From: Rhizobacter sp. OV335
GTDB taxonomy: Bacteria > Pseudomonadota > Gammaproteobacteria > Burkholderiales > Burkholderiaceae_C
Direction of reading: 5' to 3'
NCBI RefSeq assembly: GCF_900142965.1
Contig: NZ_FRCQ01000017.1
Location: 84,538 to 148,537 of the forward strand
Length of the DNA stretch: 64,000 nucleotides
The notes under the pieces are model-generated. The model was not told the DNA's origin, made no database searches, and saw nothing but the letters and a program-made list of their open reading frames with translations. Positions 1-10,936 of the stretch are shown piece after piece (position 1 is the first letter of the stretch; every line of letters starts with the position of its first letter). A program made the position numbers and the translations under genes.

Positions 1-1012
1 AACCCTGCATGTGGCGGATCGCGAGGGCGCTCAGCGCCGCCATCCACTCATGCTGGTCGTTCAGGCAGGGGATGTAGTTGAACTCGGCACCGCCAGCCTG
101 CAGGAACGCATCGCGGGCTTCCTGTGCGATCTCCTCCAGCGTCTCCAGGCAGTCGGCGGTGAAGCCCGGGCACATCACGTCGACGCGCTTGAGGCCTTTC
201 TGCGCCAATGCGACCAGCGTCGGTTCGGTATAGGGCTGCAGCCATTCGGCCTTGCCGAAGCGGCTCTGGAAGGTGACGACCCATTGGTCGTCCTTCAGCT
301 CCAGGCGCTGCGCCACGAGGCGTGCCGTCTTCAGGCATTCACAGTGGTACGGGTCGCCCAGGTCCAGCGTGCGCCGAGGCATGCCGTGGAAGCTCATCAC
401 CAGCTTGTCGGGCCGACCGTGCGACATCCAGTGGTCGGACACACGCTTCGCGAGCGCCGCGATGTACGCCGGATCGTCGTGGTAGCGGTTCACGAAGCGC
501 AGCTCGGGCAGCGCACGCACCCGTTGCGCCCACTGGTAGATCGCGTCGTTGACGCTGGCCGTCGTCGCCGCGCAGTACTGCGGGTACATCGGCAGCACCA
601 GGATGCGGGTGGCGCCTGCCGCCTTCAGCGCATCGAGTTCGGCGCCGATCGCCGGCGTTCCATAGCGCATCGCGAAGGCCACCTTGACGCGGTGGCCGCG
701 CTCGCCGAGGTAGCCGGCCAGCAGCCTGGCCTGTCGCTGCGTCCACACCTTCAGTGGCGAGCCTTCGGGCAACCACACGGAGGCGTATTTCGCGGCCGAT
801 TTCGCCGGCCGCACGCGCAGGATGATGCCGTGCAGGATCAGCCACCACAGCAGTTTCGGGATCTCGACGACACGCGGGTCGGCGAGGAACTGGGCAAGGT
901 AGCGGCGCACTGCCTGCGGTGTCGGCGCATCGGGGGTGCCGAGGTTGCAGAGCAGGATCGCTGTGGTCGGCGCCTGGCCGTGCTGGTGAGGGGGTTCGGC
1001 GGAGAAACGCAT
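1..1012 (-). CDS. hemH: Ferrochelatase, 3' end outside window
   Basis: Ferrochelatase inserts Fe2+ into protoporphyrin IX, the last step of protoheme synthesis, at the cytoplasmic face of the membrane. The ATG is the complement of 1010-1012 and the frame stays open to the left edge, so about 337 residues are visible and the stop is missing. Near the N-terminus NLGTPDAPTPQAVRRYL is the family signature. The motif VMSFHGMP around 380-400 holds the conserved metal/porphyrin-binding His, and EFNYIPCLND near the left edge is typical of the C-terminal lobe. Length and motif order match bacterial HemH. It is followed in the opposite transcription sense by nothing; the next gene upstream is a hybrid kinase on the same strand, 43 bases away, so cotranscription is possible but unproven. 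Confidence 0.96.
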   Translation of the reverse strand, partial: MRFSAEPPHQHGQAPTTAILLCNLGTPDAPTPQAVRRYLAQFLADPRVVEIPKLLWWLILHGIILRVRPAKSAAKYASVWLPEGSPLKVWTQRQARLLAGYLGERGHRVKVAFAMRYGTPAIGAELDALKAAGATRILVLPMYPQYCAATTASVNDAIYQWAQRVRALPELRFVNRYHDDPAYIAALAKRVSDHWMSHGRPDKLVMSFHGMPRRTLDLGDPYHCECLKTARLVAQRLELKDDQWVVTFQSRFGKAEWLQPYTEPTLVALAQKGLKRVDVMCPGFTADCLETLEEIAQEARDAFLQAGGAEFNYIPCLNDQHEWMAALSALAIRHMQG

Positions 1013-1055
1013 CGGCCGGATTATGGCCGTGCGCCTCGCGCCGTTCGTCGGTCGT

Positions 1056-4000
1056 TCAACCGGCCAGCGCGGGCGACTGCAGCAACTGGTCGATGTCGGC
1101 CACCACCGCCGCGATGTCGATCGGCTTGGTCCAGTAGCCGATGAAGCCGGCCTCGTAGGCACGCTGCACGTCCTCGGGCATCGCATCGGCCGAGCACATG
1201 TAGGCCGGCGCGCGAGCCAGGCCCGGCAGCTTGCGCAGCTGGTGCAGCACCTCGAAGCCGGTCATGCCCGGCAGGTGGGCGTCGAGCACCAGCACCTCGG
1301 GCTGCCATTCGCGCGCGATTTCGAGCGCCTCTTCGCCGTCCTCGGCGATGCGCAGGTCGATCGTGCCGTGGTGCATGCGCAGCGCCTCCTCGAACAGGAT
1401 CGCGTTGATGCGGTTGTCCTCGACGTACATCATGCGCAGCGCACTGCGGCCTGCAGGCGCAGGGGCGGTCGCGTCATCGCACGGGGCATCGGCCAGCGGC
1501 GCCGGCTCGGTGCCGGCCGGCCCGAGGTCGCAGACCATGTCGAGCCGCACGCAGGTGCCGTGGCCGAGCGTGCTCGTCACCTGCAGGTCGCCGCCGATCG
1601 CCTGCATCAGGCTGCGCGCGATGATCAGGCCGAGGCCGGTGCCCTCGATGGCCGAGGTCTCCTTGCCAAGCCGCTCGAAGGGCTGGAACAGCCGGCCCAT
1701 CTGCTCGGGCGTCAGGCCGGCGCCTTCGTCCTCGATCAGCAGCGTGAGCCGCTCGGGGCCGTCCTGTCGCACCGTCCAGCGCACCGCGCCGCCGGGGCGG
1801 TTGTACTTGACCGCGTTCGAGGCCACGTTCAGCAGCACCTGGCGCAGCCGCTGCGCATCGGCCTGCACGTGCAGCGGCGACGGCAGCTCGTTCTCGAAGC
1901 GGATCCCGCGCGTGCGCGCCATCGGCGCCAGCAAGTCGATCGTGCGCGCGACGATGTCGTCGAGCGCCACCCGTCCCATGTCCAGAGTCAAGGCACCTTC
2001 CTCCACCTTCTGCAGGTCCAGCACATCGTTGATCAGCGCCAGCAGGTGCTGGCCGGCGTCCAGCACGTGGTCGGCGTAGTCGTGCACCTTGTCGAGGTCG
2101 ACCTGGTCGACGCCCATGCGCATCAGCTGCGAGAAACCGATCACCGCGTTGAGCGGCGTGCGCATCTCGTGGCTCATGCGCGACAGGAACTCGCTCTTCG
2201 CCCGGTTGGCGAGCTCGGCGGCCTGCTTGTCGCGCAGCGCCTGGTCGGCCTGCTTGGTGCGCGTGATGTCGGAATGCGTGCCGACCACGCGGCGCGGGCT
2301 GCCGTCGGCATGCCGCTCGACGATCTTGCCGCGGTCGAGCACCCACAGCCAGTGGCCTTCGCGGTGCTGCAGCCGGTGCTCGGTCTCGTAGGCCTCGGTG
2401 TCGCCGCGCCGGTAGGCCTGGATGGCCCGCATCACGCGCGCCTTGTCGTCCGGGTGGATGCGGCGCGACCACTCCTGGATGGTGTTGCCGACCTCGTCGT
2501 CGCGGTAGCCGAGCATCTCTTTCCAGCGCGGCGAGTAGAACGCGACGTTGCGGTCCTCGTCGAAGTCCCAGACGCCATCGCCGGCGCCTTCGAGCGCGAA
2601 CTTCCAGCGCTCCTCGGCCGCCTTCAGGGCCTGCTCGGCCGCGCGTTGCTGGGTCACGTCGCGCGTCACGTACAGCACGCGCGCGCCGGACATCGGCGAC
2701 AGCCGCGCCTCGAAGCTGCCGGGGCGCCCGCCGGACGTCACCAGTTCGTATTCGAGGCATTGCACCTCGCCGGTCTGCAGCGCGCGACGGATGGCCGGCA
2801 GCACCTGGTCGGCCAGCTCCTGCGTGACGCCCTGCACGAAGGGCCGGCCGCGCACGCTCTCCCAGCTGTGGACGAGGAAGGGGTGCTTCGGATCGCCGCA
2901 TTCGAGGTAGCGGCCGTCGGCATCGAGCACGAACCAGAGGTCGGGCACGGCGGCCAGCACCGCACCGAGCCGCGCCTGCGCCTCTTGCGCCTGCAGCTGC
3001 TGGCGCGCCAGCTCCAGCTCGGCGTGCTTGCGGTCGGTGATGTCGACCGACAGGTGCACCAGGCTGCCGTCGCGCAGGCGGCGGTCGTTGACGATCAGCC
3101 AGCGGTTGCGCCAGCGCAGCTCGTGCTGGACGCCTTCCTCGGAAACGAGGCCGAGCCGCCACTGCACGAAGGCCTCTTCGTTGCCGACCGCATCGGGGTA
3201 GTCGCCGCGCGCGACCATGCCGCGCACCATCTCGGGCCAGGTCATGTCCTCGACCGGGACGGTGCGCCCGACGGAGCGCCGCCAGGCCGCGTTCGACTGC
3301 AGCATGCGGCCGTCGGGCGCGCTGATCATCACGCCGGCGTTGATGCTCTCGAGCGCATCGCTCAGCAGCTGCTCGGCGCGGCGCGCGGCGCTCTGTGCCT
3401 GCAGCCGCGCATTGATGATGGTGGCCGAGCCGCGGTAGCCGCGGAAGCGGCCGCTGCTGCTGAACACCGGCACGCCGCTGATCGACAGGGTCAGCGCGCC
3501 GGTCGGGGCGTGGCGGTCGGCAACGAGCTCAGTGAACGGCTCGCGGCGGGCGAGCGCGGCCTCGTAGCGCGGCCACGACGCCGCATGCTCGCCGCCGTGC
3601 GGCTGGACCAGCTCGGGAAAGCGGCGCCCGAGGTCGTTCTGCGGCGCCAGGCCGATGCGGTGCTCGAAGTTCTCGGACAGCCAGCTGATCCGCCCCTGGT
3701 CGTCGGTCTCCCACAGCCAGCTGTTGCCGGACTGGCTGGCGGCCCGCACCCGGGCCTCCTGCAGCCGCCAGCGCTGCTCGCGCAGGCGGGCGTCGAGCAG
3801 CGCGCTGGCCAGCAGCGCGAGATCGTGCAGTGCCTGCCATTGCGCGGCGTCCAGCCGTGCCGGCGCGGTGTGGATCGCGCAGACCGTGCCGATGCGACGA
3901 TCGTCGACGCTCAGTGGCACCGAGGCATAGGCGCGGATGCGCGGGCCGCCGCTGACCATCGGGTTGTCGCTGAAGCGGGGGTCGCCCAGCGCGTCGGCCA

Positions 4001-4265
4001 CCTCGAAGGCCTCGGGCTGCAGGATCGCGTGGCCGCAGAACGATTGATCGCGCGGGGTTTCGCGCACGTCGAGGCCGACGGTGGCCGGGAACCACTGGCG
4101 CTCGGCATCGACCAGGCTGATCGCGGCGATCGGCCAGCCGGTGCGGGCGGCGATCTGGCGGGCCAGCGCGACGAAGGCCGGATCGACGACGGTGTCGAGC
4201 ACGCGGAGTTCGCGCAGCACGCGCAGGCGCTCAGGCTCGTCGGCGGGCAGGTCGGCCGGTGTCAT
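1056..4265 (-). CDS. GAF/multi-PAS hybrid sensor histidine kinase
   Basis: A 1069-residue cytoplasmic sensor kinase with no evident membrane segments. Domains in order: an N-terminal GAF domain (about 1-165, with the common DQSFCGHAIL and GTVCAIHT stretches), four PAS domains (about 175-290, 300-410, 425-545, 550-680), a HisKA dimerisation helix with the phospho-acceptor His in [16 protein letters not shown] (about 695), an HATPase_c domain (about 790-915, with EDEGAGL and GTGLGL nucleotide-lid motifs), and a C-terminal receiver (about 945-1065) with the Asp in VLVLDAHLPGMTG and the Lys in YWTKPID. It should autophosphorylate and pass phosphate to its own receiver. The ligand is unknown and no separate partner regulator sits beside it. 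The long reading frames on the other strand here are GC-driven shadows. Confidence 0.93.
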   Translation of the reverse strand: MTPADLPADEPERLRVLRELRVLDTVVDPAFVALARQIAARTGWPIAAISLVDAERQWFPATVGLDVRETPRDQSFCGHAILQPEAFEVADALGDPRFSDNPMVSGGPRIRAYASVPLSVDDRRIGTVCAIHTAPARLDAAQWQALHDLALLASALLDARLREQRWRLQEARVRAASQSGNSWLWETDDQGRISWLSENFEHRIGLAPQNDLGRRFPELVQPHGGEHAASWPRYEAALARREPFTELVADRHAPTGALTLSISGVPVFSSSGRFRGYRGSATIINARLQAQSAARRAEQLLSDALESINAGVMISAPDGRMLQSNAAWRRSVGRTVPVEDMTWPEMVRGMVARGDYPDAVGNEEAFVQWRLGLVSEEGVQHELRWRNRWLIVNDRRLRDGSLVHLSVDITDRKHAELELARQQLQAQEAQARLGAVLAAVPDLWFVLDADGRYLECGDPKHPFLVHSWESVRGRPFVQGVTQELADQVLPAIRRALQTGEVQCLEYELVTSGGRPGSFEARLSPMSGARVLYVTRDVTQQRAAEQALKAAEERWKFALEGAGDGVWDFDEDRNVAFYSPRWKEMLGYRDDEVGNTIQEWSRRIHPDDKARVMRAIQAYRRGDTEAYETEHRLQHREGHWLWVLDRGKIVERHADGSPRRVVGTHSDITRTKQADQALRDKQAAELANRAKSEFLSRMSHEMRTPLNAVIGFSQLMRMGVDQVDLDKVHDYADHVLDAGQHLLALINDVLDLQKVEEGALTLDMGRVALDDIVARTIDLLAPMARTRGIRFENELPSPLHVQADAQRLRQVLLNVASNAVKYNRPGGAVRWTVRQDGPERLTLLIEDEGAGLTPEQMGRLFQPFERLGKETSAIEGTGLGLIIARSLMQAIGGDLQVTSTLGHGTCVRLDMVCDLGPAGTEPAPLADAPCDDATAPAPAGRSALRMMYVEDNRINAILFEEALRMHHGTIDLRIAEDGEEALEIAREWQPEVLVLDAHLPGMTGFEVLHQLRKLPGLARAPAYMCSADAMPEDVQRAYEAGFIGYWTKPIDIAAVVADIDQLLQSPALAG

Positions 4266-4375
4266 GAAGCGCGGAAGGCGTGATTCATGGGTGTGTGCTG
4301 CGCGGTGGCCGGTCGACTGTAGCGGACAATCCAGCGCGTCGCCGCACCGTTGCCGCGCTGGATTCCACAGCCCCC

Positions 4376-5074
4376 ATGCCTGCTTTCCCTGTCAGTTCGC
4401 CGCTTGCCTTGACGCTGGATCTCGACGACACGCTGTGGCCTGTGTGGCCGGCGATCGAGCGGGCCGAACACGATCTGCACGGCTGGCTGCACGAGCATGC
4501 GCCGGCCACCGCGCAGCGCTTCGATCCGCCGGCGCTGCGCGCGTTGCGCAATGCGGTGGAGGCCGAGCATCCGCAGTGGCGCCACGACCTGAGCGCGATC
4601 CGCCGCGAGAGCATCGCGCGCGCGTTGGCGATGACCGGGCACGATCCGCAGCTGGCTGTACCGGCGTTCGACGTGTTCTTCGCGGCACGGCAGCGGGTGG
4701 AGTTCTTCGACGATGCGTTGCCGGGCCTGGCGCGGCTGGCGGCGCGCTTTCCGCTGTATGCGGTGACCAACGGCAATGCCGACCTGGCGACGGTGGGCAT
4801 CGCGCAGCACTTCCAGGGCAGCCTGAGCTCGCGCGAACTCGGCATCGGCAAACCGGATGCGCGGATCTTCCACCTGGCCTGCGAGCGGCTGGGCATGCTG
4901 CCGGCGCAGGTGCTGCATGTCGGCGACGATCTGCATCTCGACGTGCATGGCGCGCGCGATGCGGGATTGCAGGCGCTGTGGCTGCATCGGCCGGGCCATG
5001 CGGTGGGGGAGCTGCCGGCCGGTTGCGGTCAGGCGGCCACCTTGCTTGAACTCGCCGAGATGCTCGGCTGCTGA
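4376..5074 (+). CDS. HAD-superfamily hydrolase
   Basis: A 232-residue haloacid dehalogenase-superfamily phosphatase. Motif I is DLDDT (Asp15 nucleophile, Asp17 acid/base), motif II is the TNGNADL stretch in the middle, motif III includes the Lys of GKPDARIF, and motif IV is GDDLHLDVHGA, which binds Mg2+. The cap is helical and inserted between motifs I and II, as in subfamily IA. I chose the ATG at 4376, which puts motif I 15 residues in; an upstream in-frame ATG exists at 4280 but would add 32 residues without family resemblance. It converges with the FHA-cyclase gene, whose stop is 4 bases away. The substrate cannot be told from sequence; close relatives are usually annotated only as HAD family hydrolase. 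Confidence 0.93.
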   Translation: MPAFPVSSPLALTLDLDDTLWPVWPAIERAEHDLHGWLHEHAPATAQRFDPPALRALRNAVEAEHPQWRHDLSAIRRESIARALAMTGHDPQLAVPAFDVFFAARQRVEFFDDALPGLARLAARFPLYAVTNGNADLATVGIAQHFQGSLSSRELGIGKPDARIFHLACERLGMLPAQVLHVGDDLHLDVHGARDAGLQALWLHRPGHAVGELPAGCGQAATLLELAEMLGC

Positions 5075-5078
5075 GTGC

Positions 5079-6053
5079 TCAGCGGTTGAACTCGAACGGC
5101 GCCTGCGGCTGCGTGTCCGAAAACTTCATCACTTCGAAGCGCACGCACGGCGAGGTCGGATCGACCGGCGAGGCCCCCAGCCCGATCGCTCCGCTGCCGT
5201 GCAGCGTGCAGGTGCCGCGGCGCAGCTGCACGATCTCGGAATCGCTGGAGAAGCGCACATAGGTGCCGTTGTAGCTCAGGTCGGTCAGCTGGAAGGCGCC
5301 GCCATGCCAGTCGATGCGCGCATGCGAGCGCGAGACCCGCGAATCGTCGATGCAATAGGTGGCCTGCGGGCTGCGGCCCAGCACCACCGGCAGGCTCGGG
5401 CCCGCATAGACGCGGTTCAGGTCGAGCCACGCGAGGCGGATGCCTTCGGGCTCGGTGGTGGTGGGCAGCAGGTCGCCATAGGCGGTGGCCGCGGTGTCGC
5501 CGAAGCGCCGGCCTTCGAGCAGGTAGACGTGCACCGGCTCGACGCGGCCGCGCAACTGCACGCGATCGAGGCTGCGAAAGCGCGCGCTGTTCTCGGCGTC
5601 CTGGGCAGAGAACACGGTGGCGGTGGTCAGGGTCTCGTTGTCGCCGGCATGGTCGAGCAAGCGCGCCGCGACGTTGACCGCATCGCCGAAGCAGTCGCCC
5701 GACATCGCGACCACCTCGCCGTGCGCCAGCCCGACCTGCAGCTTCAGCACCGGCGAGCGTTGCACCGCGGCCGGCGAGCCGACAGCAGGGTTCGACGGCG
5801 GCACGATGCGGTCCAGCGACTCGTGCATGCCGTCGGCCGCCGACACCGCTTCGATCGGGTTCTCGAACACCGCCATCAGGCCGTCGCCCAGCGTCTTGAC
5901 GACGGTGCCGCGGCAACTGGTCACCACGTGGGCCAGCAGCGCGACGCTGTGCGTGACGACCGTCGTGGCCTCGGCGTTGCCCAGCGTCTCGTACAGCGCC
6001 GTGCTGCCGCGGAGATCGGCAAACAACACGGTGCGCTGCAGGATCTGGGTCAT
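5079..6053 (-). CDS. Class III nucleotide cyclase with C-terminal FHA domain
   Basis: A 324-residue soluble protein. The N-terminal half is a class III adenylate/guanylate cyclase homology domain. The two metal-binding Asp (Asp13 in FADLRGST and Asp57 in TLGDGLM), the base-selecting Lys53, and the transition-state Asn127 and Arg131 in GDAVNVAARL can all be seen, so catalysis is plausible. Residues about 215-300 form an FHA phosphothreonine-binding domain with GRS (226-228), SRSH (241-244) and NGT (262-264). I started at the ATG complementary to 6051-6053; a longer frame begins at 6095 but has no better ribosome site. It lies downstream of rpoD on the same strand, beyond the rpoD terminator, so it probably has its own promoter. 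An FHA partner would imply control by Ser/Thr phosphorylation, which is inference. Confidence 0.9.
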   Translation of the reverse strand: MTQILQRTVLFADLRGSTALYETLGNAEATTVVTHSVALLAHVVTSCRGTVVKTLGDGLMAVFENPIEAVSAADGMHESLDRIVPPSNPAVGSPAAVQRSPVLKLQVGLAHGEVVAMSGDCFGDAVNVAARLLDHAGDNETLTTATVFSAQDAENSARFRSLDRVQLRGRVEPVHVYLLEGRRFGDTAATAYGDLLPTTTEPEGIRLAWLDLNRVYAGPSLPVVLGRSPQATYCIDDSRVSRSHARIDWHGGAFQLTDLSYNGTYVRFSSDSEIVQLRRGTCTLHGSGAIGLGASPVDPTSPCVRFEVMKFSDTQPQAPFEFNR

Positions 6054-6093
6054 AAGCGTGAAGTTTATGGCAACTGGCGGCCTCGGAAGGCGC

Positions 6094-6129
6094 AAAAAAG
6101 GCCCCGAAAGCAGTGCTCGCGGGGCCTTT
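6094..6129 (-). terminator. Rho-independent terminator of rpoD
   Basis: Arms 6097-6106 and 6120-6129 form a perfect 10-bp stem (AAAGGCCCCG with CGGGGCCTTT) around a 13-base loop. On the minus strand the stem is followed by a run of six U (complement of 6094-6099). It starts 18 bases after the rpoD stop and lies before the cyclase gene, so it should separate the two transcripts. Confidence 0.85.
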
Positions 6130-6146
6130 GCAGCAGGGGCTGACGA

Positions 6147-8375
<2,229 letters not shown>

Positions 8376-8663
8376 GCAAATCCTCGAATGGTGGTGGTCG
8401 TCACGCCGAACCACGCCCCCAGGGTTCCAAGCCAGGAGGCGGCTCGACTGGGCCCTGTTCAGCGGAGGTCCAAAGACGTAGCGAGGCCCGTATCAAGCCT
8501 TAGCTTGGGGCCGCAATCAATTGGGCAAGGTCGCGTGACATCGAACGGAGTACAGCCCTTGCGGGATAAGGTGGCCTTGCGGTGGGGACCCTGGGTCAGA
8601 GGGTGGCCGGGGCCCGGAGGTGCTGTCTTTGTACCGTTCGTCACTCTTGCCGAGTAACCCTCG

Positions 8664-8692
8664 ATTATCGGCGAAAGAGTGCGTTACGTCAA
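8664..8692 (-). promoter_or_regulatory. Sigma-70 promoter upstream of rpoD
   Basis: Read on the minus strand: TTGACG (complement of 8687-8692), a 17-base spacer, then GATAAT (complement of 8664-8669). Each hexamer matches consensus at 5 of 6. The -35 begins 3 bases after the dnaG stop. Transcription would start near 8657, leaving a leader of about 280 bases to the rpoD ATG. The rest of the 8376-8663 leader shows no gene or clear hairpin to me. Confidence 0.7.
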
Positions 8693-8694
8693 AG

Positions 8695-10689
8695 TCACGT
8701 TGAAGGCGGTGGTTTCATGCTTTGCATGCGCTGTCGCTTCTGCGCATCGAGTTCGCGCCATTGCACGAGTGCCGCCGGGTCGGTTTCGGCCTGCCGGATC
8801 AGCAGCTCCAGGCGTGCCGACAGCAGCTCGACCCACATGCCGTCGATCACGCGGCGCAGGTCGGCGAACTGCATTTCGTCCTGCAGCACGCCCGGCGGGA
8901 CGAGGCGGCGGCTTTCGTCCGCCCATTCGCCCTCGTGCAGGGCTTGCTCGAGCACGGCCCACGGCGTCGCGCCATGTTCCAGCAGGTGGCGCTCCAACCA
9001 GGTGATCAGCGATCCGTGCGGCGCCGGCAGTTCGTGCAGCAGCTGGTGGTCGTCGGTGCCGAGCTGGTCCCACCAGTCGCTGTGCAGCAGCAGCAGCCGC
9101 AGCACGGTGTCCGCCGGGCTGGTGGGCAGGGTGCGCACCTTCGACTGCGGCAGGAACGGGCCGCTCTCCTCGTAGCGCTCCCGCTCGGCTCGCTTGGCCT
9201 TCCAGTCCTTGGACCACTCCTTGGTCCACTTGCGGCCGCCGCCGCCCGGGCTCCAGCCGCCGCCCTCGCGCCGCTGGGGGCGCTCGTGCTGGGCGGCCGG
9301 CGCGCCGTCGTCCGGCGGGCCATAGCTGTCGTCGCTCGGCGGGTCGTGGCGGTTGGACACGGAACCGCCGCCGTGCCGCGGCGCCGCCGACGTCTGCCAC
9401 AAGTGCGTCAGGTCGGTCGATGCGATGCCGCCTTGCTGCGCCAGCTCGGCCAGCAGCTGCAGCTTCAGCGCCCCGTCCGGCAGCGCCGACCACAGCGGCT
9501 TCGCGTTGGCGAGGAACTTGGCCCGGCCTTCGGCGGTCGACAGGTCGCCGCCATCGCGGGCGGCTTCGACCAGCTGGCGCGACAAGGGCACCGCCTGCGC
9601 GACGCAGGTCTCGAAGGCGGCGGCGCCCAGTTCGCGCACATACGAATCCGGATCGTGCTCGGTCGGCAGGAACAGGAAGCGCACGGTGCGGGTATCGCTG
9701 GCGTGCGGCAGCGAGGCCTCGAGTGCGCGGCCCGCGGCGCGGCGCCCGGCGGCATCGCCATCGAAGCTGAACACCACCGATTCGGTGAAGCGGAACAGCT
9801 TCTGCACATGCTCGGCCGTGCAGGCCGTGCCGAGCGTCGCGACGGCGTTGTCGAAGCCGTGCTGGGCCAGTGCGACGACGTCCATGTAGCCCTCGACCAC
9901 CAGCGCATAGCCGCGCTTGCGCAGCCCGGCGCGCGCTTCGTGCAGGCCGTACAGCTCGCGGCCCTTCACGAACACAGGCGTCTCCGGCGAGTTCAGGTAC
10001 TTCGGCTCGCCCTTGTCGAGCACGCGCCCGCCGAAGCCGATCACGTCGCCTTGCACCGAGCGGATCGGGAACATGATGCGGTCGCGGAAGCGGTCGTAGC
10101 GCTTGCGTTCCTCGTCGTTCTCGCCCTGCGAGATGACGAGGCCGCTTTCCTCGAGCAGCGGGTCGTCGTAGCGCGGGAACACGCTCGCGAGCGCGCGCCA
10201 GCCGTCGGGCGCGTAGCCCAGCCCGAAGGCCGCGGCGATCTCGCCGCTCAGGCCGCGGCCCTTCAGGTAGTCGATCGCCCGCGGGCTGCCCTTGAGCTGC
10301 TTGCGGTAGCTCTCGGCCGCCTTCGCGAGCACGTCGCTGAGCGTGGCCTGGCGTTCCTTCAGCTCGGCGGCGCGTTCGCGCTCCTGCGGAGAGCGGTCGT
10401 CTTCCGGCACCGTGAGCCCGGCCTGCTGGGCCAGGTCGCGCACCGCATCGAGGAAGCCCATCCCCGAATACTCCATCAGGAAGCCCAGCGCATTGCCGTG
10501 CACGCCGCAGCCGAAGCAGTGGTAGGTCTGGCGCGTCGGGCTGACGGTGAAGCTCGGCGTCTTCTCGCCGTGGAACGGGCACAGGCCCTTGTGGTTGATG
10601 CCGGCCTTCTTCAGCTGCACGTGGCGGCCGACGACTTCGACGACGTCGATGCGGGACAGCAGTTCCTGGATGAAGCTCGGCGGGATCAC
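8695..10689 (-). CDS. dnaG: DNA primase
   Basis: A 664-residue primase that makes RNA primers for DNA replication. The N-terminal CHC2 zinc ribbon has Cys37-x2-His40 and Cys58-x2-Cys61 (LCPFHGEK, HCFGCG). The catalytic RNAP core follows, with the TOPRIM motif VVEGYMDVVAL carrying the acidic metal ligands and a later SFDGDAAG motif. A long Gly/Pro/Arg-rich linker (about 430-490) precedes the C-terminal DnaB-binding helical domain. The ATG is the complement of 10687-10689 and the N-terminus fits the family exactly. rpoD lies downstream in the same orientation. rpsU and a gatB/yqeY-like gene, which often sit upstream in other Burkholderiales, are not present; the upstream neighbour is a divergent TonB-domain gene. 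Confidence 0.97.
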   Translation of the reverse strand: MIPPSFIQELLSRIDVVEVVGRHVQLKKAGINHKGLCPFHGEKTPSFTVSPTRQTYHCFGCGVHGNALGFLMEYSGMGFLDAVRDLAQQAGLTVPEDDRSPQERERAAELKERQATLSDVLAKAAESYRKQLKGSPRAIDYLKGRGLSGEIAAAFGLGYAPDGWRALASVFPRYDDPLLEESGLVISQGENDEERKRYDRFRDRIMFPIRSVQGDVIGFGGRVLDKGEPKYLNSPETPVFVKGRELYGLHEARAGLRKRGYALVVEGYMDVVALAQHGFDNAVATLGTACTAEHVQKLFRFTESVVFSFDGDAAGRRAAGRALEASLPHASDTRTVRFLFLPTEHDPDSYVRELGAAAFETCVAQAVPLSRQLVEAARDGGDLSTAEGRAKFLANAKPLWSALPDGALKLQLLAELAQQGGIASTDLTHLWQTSAAPRHGGGSVSNRHDPPSDDSYGPPDDGAPAAQHERPQRREGGGWSPGGGGRKWTKEWSKDWKAKRAERERYEESGPFLPQSKVRTLPTSPADTVLRLLLLHSDWWDQLGTDDHQLLHELPAPHGSLITWLERHLLEHGATPWAVLEQALHEGEWADESRRLVPPGVLQDEMQFADLRRVIDGMWVELLSARLELLIRQAETDPAALVQWRELDAQKRQRMQSMKPPPST

Positions 10690-10779
10690 CCCGCGAGTCT
10701 ATCGAACCGCTCCGCGGGTACACCCCGAGGCACCGACTTGTGCGGCTTCGCACGATCCGGTCTTCCGGGCTGTTACCGA

Positions 10780-10810
10780 TTGACGCAAGGGTGACCATGC
10801 TCGGTACACT
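10780..10810 (+). promoter_or_regulatory. Possible promoter for the TonB-domain gene
   Basis: TTGACG at 10780-10785 and TACACT at 10805-10810 lie in the dnaG/TonB-domain divergent gap. The hexamers match consensus at 5 and 4 of 6, but the spacing of 19 bases is longer than ideal, so this is a weak candidate. The rest of 10690-10936 shows no other feature to me. Confidence 0.25.
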
Positions 10811-10936
10811 TTTTGCACCGTGAAGCGCGATGCTGTGTCGTTGGGGCACGGCAGACCGGAGCCGGTGGCCGAAGGCGGAGACCCCGCACCAGGCCGCGTC
10901 GTGTCCGCCGTGAACAAGACCCTCGGAAGGAATCGT

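Noticed and set aside
1023..4283. A 1086-codon plus-strand frame opposite the hybrid kinase
   Set aside because: Its translation is His/Arg/Ala-rich without any family pattern and mirrors the codon bias of the true minus-strand gene.
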